Below are positions 55,684-64,000 of a stretch of 64,000 nt of DNA, piece by piece (within the stretch, counting starts at the first letter, position 1; each line of letters starts with the position of its first letter). The translations under genes and the position numbers were made by a program. The notes below the pieces were generated by a model. It saw nothing but the letters and a program-made list of their open reading frames with translations. It had not been told where the DNA came from and made no database searches. The stretch lies in contig OZ022257.1 in NCBI GenBank assembly GCA_963978905.1, forward strand, positions 47,750,203-47,814,202, read 5' to 3'. The DNA is from Trichostrongylus colubriformis (taxonomy: Eukaryota; Nematoda; Chromadorea; Rhabditida; Trichostrongylidae).

Positions 55684-58540
55684 CACGGATCTTCTTCAGC
55701 GAGGGATTTCTCTCGCTAAAGGATCTCGAACCGTCAAGTGGCAAGGCTACATGGCGCAACCCCAGGTAGTGGATAGAGCGCTAATTGCGGACCAAAAGCC
55801 AGCATGTACCTGCCCTGAGACGCATGTGGATTCAGGGGATGGATACCCTGTTCTGCTGTGCTGGGCTGATTCGTACCTTCTTTATCCATGCAGACGTTTC
55901 TTGCATACGTGTGGGAACATTCTATATGGTGCAGTTGGTATACTGTATCCGGTCCAGTCAAAAGCTTGCATTCTAACGACTGGAAGTTACATGGGAGGCG
56001 GTCCGGGGTCGCCTCCAACAAATAAACCCCGAGTCCATTTCGGGATAGCCTGGTTAACTACCCGGGGTATACCTAGCCCCCACAACAGATCCTGGCAAGC
56101 TACTCGTGGGTCTCCATCTTGCCGAAAACAGCTATAAATTTGAGCTTCATCCCCTTGTTCTGAGGGAGCCCCCGAATACGGCAGAGGTCTTTTTTGCAGC
56201 CTCTCCCGCTTGGGAGAGGCTGCAAAAATATGCAAAAATCTTAGGGCTATAACAGGCTGCCAAAATCGAGGAGGACACAGATGGCGATCTGTACTTTCAA
56301 CGCACGAACTCTTGCATCGGAAGCGAGTACCGAAGATCTGATGATGCAAGTCAGGAGGATCAAGTACGTCGTCATCTGACTGACCGAGACGAGGAGGCAT
56401 CGCCCGCTAAACGCCGTGTACGAGACTGGTGAAAAACTGTTCTTCGGAACATGCGACAGAAGAGGCGTTGGCTGTGTGGGCATTCTCGTCAACACGCACT
56501 TGGCCATGAACATCGATTCGTACGAAAATCTGTCAGCCCGAATCGGACGTTTGCGATTGAAAAGATGTGGTCCATCTTAGCTTTGACAATCTTTGTCGCC
56601 TACGCACCAACATGAAGCTATGATGAGGACGAGCTCGAAGCATTCTGTAAGGAATCAGAGAAGTTTTATAAGGAAGGCCATACCTTTTTTAACGACTTTA
56701 AAGCCAGGATCGGCCCCGGAACAACGGACAATGAACTTCCACCGGGACTAACCGAACGGAATGGAATGAGCAGGGTGAAAGGCCGTTTGAGTTCATTTTG
56801 TCGATCAATTCCGTCCATAGTAACTCACAGTTCCAGAACCCCTGTCATCTACGATGAACAAGGGAGTCACCCGGTGGACAATGTCATAACAAGATCAATC
56901 ACGTAATCTTCAATCGAAGGTTTTGCCTGACCGACGTCACTGTTGTTTTTAAGTTTTATATGGTATGAGACCATCGACTCATCCGCGCGAAAATCCTGTT
57001 TTCGATACGTGAAGAGAGAGCCGCGAAATTCAAGGAGCGAAGAACCAAGACAGTCATCAACTGGGAACAATTCGTTTCTCTCGCAGGTGTATGGGAGGAT
57101 TCCATTATCGAAAGCATCGATAACGAGTACAACCGGCTCGTTGAGCATCTTCACGATAGTGCCAGGAGGGCAAAGAATTTGAAAGTCACCAAGAGGCGTC
57201 TCCTTGGGAAACTCTCAAGCTAAGGCCGCTTTCATATTTTGCGCACCGACGCCGTCACGCGCGTGAAGGCGTCAAATCGGTGCGCAAAGTATGAAAGCGG
57301 CCTAATACGCCAACATGGAGCCGCACGAGCCGCAGACGACTACCAACTGACGTTCGAACCTACGAAGCAATGAAGGGAGGGGATAAAAGAAGATTTCGAG
57401 GAGAGAAGAGCAGCAGTGCTGGTTGGATCAGCAGAGACTAGGATAAGCATCTGCAATGCCTGCCAAAGTTTCGTCAGTTATAAGACCAAAATGACCGGTC
57501 TCCGACGAGAATACGGTACAGTTACTGCTTCCCGAAGGACAATGGGAAAGGTCATCTATGACTTCTACTCGGATCTCTTCGATAGCCATTTCCAACTGCA
57601 TAGGAGCATCTGAAGCAGGATGAATACGTCGTTTCATCAGTTCTCCCTTGCGAAATCCGACACGCCATTTCGTCGGTGATGAATGGTGTAGCACCCGGCC
57701 CCGACAGGATTAGAGCGGAACATCCGAAGAATCTCCCGATTCCGCCAGTTATCGTCAAAATACTTGCGCGACTCCTCACGCGCTACCTGTCGGAATGCAA
57801 GGTACCCACCTCGTGGAAAATCAGCAGGACTGTGTTGCTGTGTAAGAATGGAGATCCACACATCATTGGCAATTATCGTCCAACCTTTCTGCTGTCTGTA
57901 GTCTACAAGCTCTTCACTCGTGTCATCTTGAATAGGATCGGTAGAACTTTAGACGAAGGACAGCCATGCGAGCACAGCAGGGTTTCGGAAAGGATTCAGT
58001 ACAATCGATCACATCCACACGGTCACTAGACTCATCGAAGTGTCGCGAGAGTGTATGATGCCGTTATGTCTCACATTCATCGAATTGAATAAAACCTCCT
58101 ACTCAGTTGAGACAGAAGCGGTTATCAAGCCGTGGGAGACCAGGGTGTCTTCACTCAGTACATAAGAGTACTTCGTGAGCTCTACAGCAGCCTCACCACC
58201 AAAATCTCGCCATTTTATAAGGAGGTCATCATCGAGGTCAAGAGAGGGGGTCGACAAGGCGGCACCATCTCGCCTAAACTTTTCAGCTCCGCTCTTGAGA
58301 ACGTCATGCGTCAATTGGAATGGTAAGGCATGGAGTGAAAGTCGATGGCCGGAATCTACACCACCTTCGCGTCGCTGACGACATTTGTTTATACAACCGA
58401 CAATCCAGCAAGCGCAGCAAATGCGCCGATTTCGACTGCGAGTCTGGAAAAATCGGTATGCAGCTGAACCTGACGAAGGCGATGTTCATGAGGAACAGAT
58501 TGGTCCTGATGCCCCATTCATATATCATCAGCCTATGTGG
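55684..58540 (+). mobile_element. RTE LINE copy 2, 3'-truncated
   Basis: Same leader as the copy at 27476 (GCGAGGGATTTCTCTCG). Endonuclease MAICTFNARTLASEASTEDL at 56281 with an in-frame TGA near 56379; RT pieces GVAPGPDRIRAEHP near 57685, CLTFIELNK near 58070 and RGGRQGGTISPKLFS near 58245. The YADD region is shifted. The catalytic D of LKDAFD is changed to Asn/Lys. Sequence departs from RTE near 58520, before the C-terminal domain. More decayed than copy 1. Confidence 0.83.
57224..57302. mobile_element. 79-bp palindromic MITE in RTE copy 2
   Basis: GGCCGCTTTCATATTTTGCG and the next 20 bases fold back on CGCAAAGTATGAAAGCGGCC. TAA flanks it at 57221-57223 and 57303-57305, a 3-bp target duplication as in PIF/Harbinger elements. 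RTE copy 1 lacks it at the matching place near 28935. Confidence 0.9.
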
Positions 58541-61500
58541 GCTCTGAGTTTCATCGCAGAAGCTCATTCCTGACTACTCGTTTTGTGAATTCCATAACCG
58601 TAATCCGATTATTACTGTAATCGAGTTCCGAATGAAATCCGAGTCCATCAAGTCCCGGTAATAGTAAGCACGCTTACGCTTCCAAGGCATCGGCTGCCGG
58701 AAGCCAAACGTCGTGGATTCCTACGGCTTTCAACCGCGAAAACAACGTTCTTTTGTGGCAGCTCCCAGATTAGGTCACGGAAGGACATTTTATCTTCTAC
58801 AGTATGGTACCTAAATCGTCAAAAATCCACAAATGATTTTATCGAAAAAGAGGCAATAAGCAATGGAAGCGGCGGAATTTTTGTTTACATCCTAGCAGGT
58901 CTCTGTGACATCTACCTTTTCCTATCAATTCCTTTCTCTAGTCATGAAAGAACTTTGTTATTAAACTTCTTAGATATACCCCTGCTCTTCCTGTCATTCT
59001 TGGTCGTCCCGATAGCTGTGAGCTTTTTACCGGCTCTCTGATTGATATTCCTCATTCGAAGTCTTGCTAATAAAATGGGTTTTTCTAATTTCAATCTCTG
59101 CTATTCACATATAATTCATGCTTCATGTTCTACTTTGAAACCTCTTCTGCCTGGAGGTTGTAGAAAATTCTACCCATACGCCTGCTAATTCATTCCTTAC
59201 ACGAAATATTGTCCGGAAAATGTTTATGAATGTGTTACCCTGTAGGCAATTTTCAGTCCTTCGTTGTCTGCAGTGTTTTCCCCAAGAGTCAACGTTCCAT
59301 TCAGAGATATGTTGAATTTCGGAATCTAAAACCACAGACATCCGTGTAATCGACGTTTGCTGCTATGATGAAGGAGAGTGAAGAGACACGCCTAGATGCA
59401 TAACACACATGCTTTAATGTGAGTATGGTGTCAGAATTACCCCAGATATTAAGCGTAGATGTATTAGTTTTGTGCATAAGTCTTGCAACACTTGCGAAAT
59501 TTCTTGTGGTTTCACCGCTCCCGAATTTGATTAAGTATTAATTACAAAATGAGTCTAAGCATGCTTCGATTACTTTCTCAAAACATATATGAAGTGGTTC
59601 CGCTCAGTTGTAACAGAAATCGTTTCGAATTCAAAATACTCTAGTTTGACCAGCAATTTTCACAAGTGTCTTCAGAGTCCCTACTTTGGGAAATAGCCGC
59701 ATATTTGTGCAGCATGCTGCACTTACGATGAGTACCATCTCCACCATACAGTGTTTCGCTGTTCCATTCGTTTCATATCAGCAGATGCGAACCTCGTGCA
59801 CTCACCCACACGTAGTGTAACGCTCGTCAAAGGAAATGTTACTTTTGAAGTTTTGGTAACGAATCTGAAGGACACCATGCAATAGGAAAAAGCACTCACT
59901 GTACCCTTACTACGGTTGGCAGACTCCTGAATAATCATGGCCTCCAGGAACTACAGTCAATGCGTGCGTTATCAGTACAGTAAGTCAGACAAGGCAACGG
60001 TACGAGAGGCCATAATCTTTGCTGTGCTGTTCTTGACTAACAGAAGGCCCTCGAGAGATTGAAAATGGAGATGAGAGCTGGCTTATCTCTGTCAGACATA
60101 AGACATAAGAAAGGGCACCGCTGGCAGAGAGTGAGAAATCGTCTCTAGGTGCGGCATTGGCTGAATAACAAGCTATTTGCTCTCGATTTCCTTGAGAATG
60201 CCATGGACAGAGTTGCACCCACCGGTACTATTGCAACGACCTTTAGCCGGCGGAATACGGATTCACTTTCGAGCCTTCAAGGACATTATCCTATTCAATA
60301 GGCGTCCGCCCACCTATGGGTGGATGGACTACGAGAATTGCATCTCCTGACTCAGAACTGATAGAGCAGCGGGACATTGTTTAATGACAGATAGCATGAG
60401 CACTGAGTGAAGCATAGGTAAAAGCAGATAATTCTTTGACGAGGAATTCTGGAAACGCTGTTGATAGATTATACGGCGAAGGGTGGGGTCAATTTTGCCG
60501 ATTATTGCTGTAATGTAGCAGAACACCTCGTATTCATGTTTAGGAGGTCATCGGAGCATGCTCAAACTCACTGTGGTGATAAACTTGACAGAGTTCAGAA
60601 GCAGCGAAACCACGGGAGATTCGGAAAGTGTTCGCAAATCTTATGCACCAACCAAGTGCAAGTCCATTCCTTGTGCCGTATACAGGAGAGCCAAAAAAAG
60701 CAATTTTTGCTAACGGCTCACATCCGCCAAGTATACAAAACACAGAGAAACGAAAGCTAGAAGTATTGAGGCAAAATATTCTAGACATGGTCCTTTAGAA
60801 ACAAGAGCAAGCTGAGACTCACTACTTTTACTTCTATCAAAATACGGAGCCTTCAGTCGGCGCAGTTGGACTTCAGAGCACCAATGGCATCAAAGTCCGC
60901 TTTTTTGTCGGAAGTTTCCCAAGAATCGCTTCTTCGGTTCATGAAAGTCACAGAACCCTTGCTACTCGGACAACGCTGCTATGACCCGATGTGTCATTTT
61001 TCATACTTCATTCCCCCCCCCCCCGAAGGTTTTCAGTGATAATGGCACGTTACTTTTTTGGAAACGAAGGACGTTGGAAGCTTGAAAAAAACGAAATACT
61101 TGAGGGCACCACCCAATATGAATCCCTTCAGGTACCCAGAGTGAATGGACTTTAGCAAGGTTGCGAGCGAGAGTGACAAAATCTCGAAAGTTTGCCGTGT
61201 TGAGGTGACACATCAAGTTCACTCGGGATAGGCACCCCATTCCGTTCGTGCAGAAGGCAGTTACGGAGCTTAGAGATAGTGTGGTCTGGTCTCAATATTG
61301 CGAATGGAAATACCTCGTCGGAATTCCCTGAAGTTCGACTAAAGTAGGGTTGAATGAGGTGGAGAAAACTCTTTTTTGACACCCGCTGTAAACGATCGAG
61401 TGCCACGTCAAGTTCCATCACAAACGAGCGGTTGCACGTAATTTGCTTCTTTCGAAGGGCTCATCACATGTGCAGTTAATGAAACGACAACTGTTCTCAG

Positions 61501-64000
61501 CAGTATATTCGGAATAACCAGTACAGTCTCCTCGGACGAGGATTTTGAGCAGAAGTCGTCGATTATGGCCCATAACATTGCATGGTCTGGTGGATACCCC
61601 TACACTGGTCATAGCCTATGGGGTAGCCGACATCTAGTCAAGATCAGCAGAGCAATCGATGAAGTGTCATTTTATTTGCCATTCTCAGAAGAAATGAGCA
61701 CGGCAATCAGGGCCACTTTATACAGGTGCGAACTACAGGAAGAAGCCAGGATTGTGAAGATCCAGAAAATCTCGCTGGCCCGGAACCGCTTATAGAACAA
61801 CACTTAATCCACTCCTGATTGCGTCATCTGCCCCTCAACAAGAAAGTTGCATGAAACTGGGGACAGTCCATTTTTCCCTTTGTCAGAATTGCGGCTCTTT
61901 CAGTGACCCCTGTTAGATTTGATCTGCCACTATGTCAAGATCGGATAAATGAAGGTAGTGCTGCTCAGTTTACCACAAAGTCATCCATCTTGCGCCCGGT
62001 TGCAAACACCACCGTAAGCCTTGTGGCACATCTCAAATAATCGGTACCTTCTGCGAGAACTGATTGAGTGTTCTATGAGAAATGTCCTCGAGATTGTTGA
62101 AGATTCGAATGGATTGAGTCTCAAGGTTTCTCGACGTTTCCGGATCTCAACAAGGCGATGACACCAAAACGTTAGCCTCGTATACATGAATATCGCAAAT
62201 CTTGAAAAGGTTTAAATAACGTTATCCACTGGGTCCATTTATGCCAAGACAAAAGAGTTCAGCATGAAATCTTCGTGGTTTACTCCATCATTATATGCAC
62301 TGCTCTTACGGTGTCTATAGAGAACACCGCTGACATCAAATTTTTGAGAAAATGGGCACTAATGTGGAATGCCCTCACTTCCCCTCCATTCTTTCTTCCC
62401 TATCCACTCAAGTGAATTGCAGTGAATTATATGGTAAGCGCTTACTTTAATGTTTTCGTACTGTGCTACGTAGCAGTGTGCTCTTTTGTCATACTCTTTT
62501 GTCCACTTCCGTGTCCACCATACTCGATCATCTCCATTCTCATCATACATCCTACCTAAATACGTGATAGCCGTATAGCATTAATCCTTTGCTATTGCAG
62601 TAGAGTAGTTCCGTGCATAGAAGGTATCCCAGAAAGCATAAGACCAGGCTCGATGCTCATTCAAGGCTGCCTGCAACGTTTTGTACATAACTTGCATTGA
62701 AATAGTATCGAAACAAGGACACATTATACATATCGTCCCCAGATATGCGCAAAAATATTGACCTTCTGACAAAGCCCAATCACACTGATAAGAAAGAGAA
62801 TACCAGCATGAAGTACGGTGCAACAAAGTCTTCCAACGAAGATTCAACAATGTGCCTTCAGAAGTCCTCGCAATTGCCCCTTGGTTGGAGGAATCATCCA
62901 CGGAAGTTTGAGTTTTTCTGATATTCACATAGATGCATTTGCATACTACGAGCTAGCTTTTCTGATATTCACATATACGCATTCGCATACTACGAGCTAC
63001 ATACAAAGTTTGAAAACGAGAATTCAGCTGATATACAGCCTCCTCAAAGTAACATCCAACGGGGTGGGGCGTTCGGGAAGGCGCGAAGGCTCTTAGAACA
63101 ATGAGGTCACGGTCATGCAGTCAGAAGCGCACAAGGGCAAGCGAATGAACTTGGGACTCCAAAACTAAAGACTTTGAAAGGAGTTGGAATCATATGATTC
63201 CCGTAGACAATTCCTTTTCCTTCAACGGCGTGGGGAAGTACCTTCCATTTGGATTGTAGGTGAGTGGCGCCAATTGTCTCATGCTTCCGTGGAAGTAGGC
63301 CAAAAACGAATGAATAGTGGGGTATTAGTGGAGCAGACTTTGAGCTCCCAGGTGCTGGAAAATGAATAGCCGATCTGCTCGAGATCCGGGCGTTGTAGAT
63401 GGCCCATATGGAGAGACCATGGGATGAAGTGAAATCAAATTCAAATCCAATTGGGTTCTTCAAATCCAGCGATATAAGAAACCAAAACCGAGCCCAGTGG
63501 TCAACAGAACAGTTCCAATGATGCCCTCAAGGGGCAGGTACATATATCCCTGAAAACGACTCACCTCGGACTCAATTCGAACAACTGCCTTTTTTATATA
63601 ACGTGATAAGTGCAACCTCCACGTTTCATCACTTCGCAACAATAACCACCAAATAAATAAAACGTCGCAGCAATTGTGGGATCCTTTGCTGCGACATTTT
63701 ACGTGATGGGGGGGGGGGGTGGGGTGGAAAGTGTACCCTAGCGATGGTGGACCGAAGGTGATAGCAGCTGATAAGGCGCTGTTCGCACGGCAATTTCTTC
63801 CAGGTACTTTTCTAGGCAAAGTCTGCACTATGTACAAATTTTCAGCCAAACCGAGTAATTGATTCAACCTCGGAAACTAAGCTGGCCATGTGGTAATATT
63901 TTTGAAACGTATTTCACAAAAAAAAACCAGAAACCATCTTGCGTTATATGATCGGCTAAGGGTGTCTGTAAGTGTGCGTGTGTATCTCTCTGACCGTAAA
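58541..64000. other. 5.4-kb stretch with no recognised gene
   Basis: ORFs of up to 135 codons exist (63460-63867 minus ends in a hydrophobic TVLLTTGLGFGFLYRWI), but none shows a domain. C12 (61013-61024) and G12 (63708-63719) runs occur. TTCTGATATTCACATA..GCATACTACGAGCTA is repeated twice at 43-bp spacing (62914-62999). CGACGTTTCCGGATCTCAAC near 62135 resembles the complement of a Penelope-like GAAACGTCG motif. Confidence 0.45.

Noticed and set aside
63460..63867. Membrane protein gene ending in a hydrophobic segment
   Set aside because: Only one short hydrophobic stretch, no homologous motif, no convincing splice context; left as unassigned.

Overview
The window looks like non-coding-rich nuclear DNA of a nematode, most likely a strongylid (clade V) parasite such as a hookworm. 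This is inferred from short T-rich introns ending in TTTCAG, a probable trans-splice acceptor directly before start codons, and a repeat load of RTE, CR1-like and Penelope-like retroelements, mariner/Tc elements and many fold-back MITEs. Only two sets of genes look like living host genes. No rRNA, canonical tRNA or CRISPR array was seen.

Layout. 1-1058: reverse transcriptase of a Penelope-like element (minus strand, cut by the window edge). 1.06-13.9 kb: mostly unrecognised sequence with tRNA-derived SINE copies (8.1-10.2 kb) and a dispersed repeat (10.8-11.3 kb). 13951-25072 (plus): multi-exon gene for a coiled-coil protein with a C-terminal Rab11-binding helix (Rab11-FIP3/4, Nuf type). Its introns hold a 1.1 kb TIR element, a 1.38 kb near-perfect palindrome with mariner-like ends, a degenerate tandem array and a second fold-back. 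26.5-26.9 kb: two SINE copies facing each other. 27476-30835: nearly full-length but frame-broken RTE LINE.

30.86-42.6 kb: four copies of a tiny two-exon gene (62-residue precursor: signal peptide plus strongly cationic Lys-rich mature peptide, antimicrobial-like) in a nested inverted duplication. Each copy sits downstream of a Cys-rich exon; three are followed by the same internally deleted RTE relic. The whole head-to-head pair A/B reappears in reverse as C/D across a 4.3 kb spacer holding a mariner relic, a Tc3-like transposase fragment and unidentified ORFs. This is the best candidate for something undescribed.

43.1-46.1 kb: degenerate CR1-like LINE (minus). 47.9-49.6 kb: mariner relic split by a 585-bp piggyBac-type MITE flanked by TTAA. 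49.56-50.27 kb: 3' end of a Penelope-like element with a hammerhead-ribozyme-like motif. 51.7-55.6 kb: several MITEs and degenerate tandem repeats. 55.7-58.5 kb: second RTE copy, interrupted by a 79-bp palindromic MITE with a TAA target duplication. 58.5-64 kb: nothing recognised.

All assignments come from reading translated motifs and repeats by eye; no database search was run.
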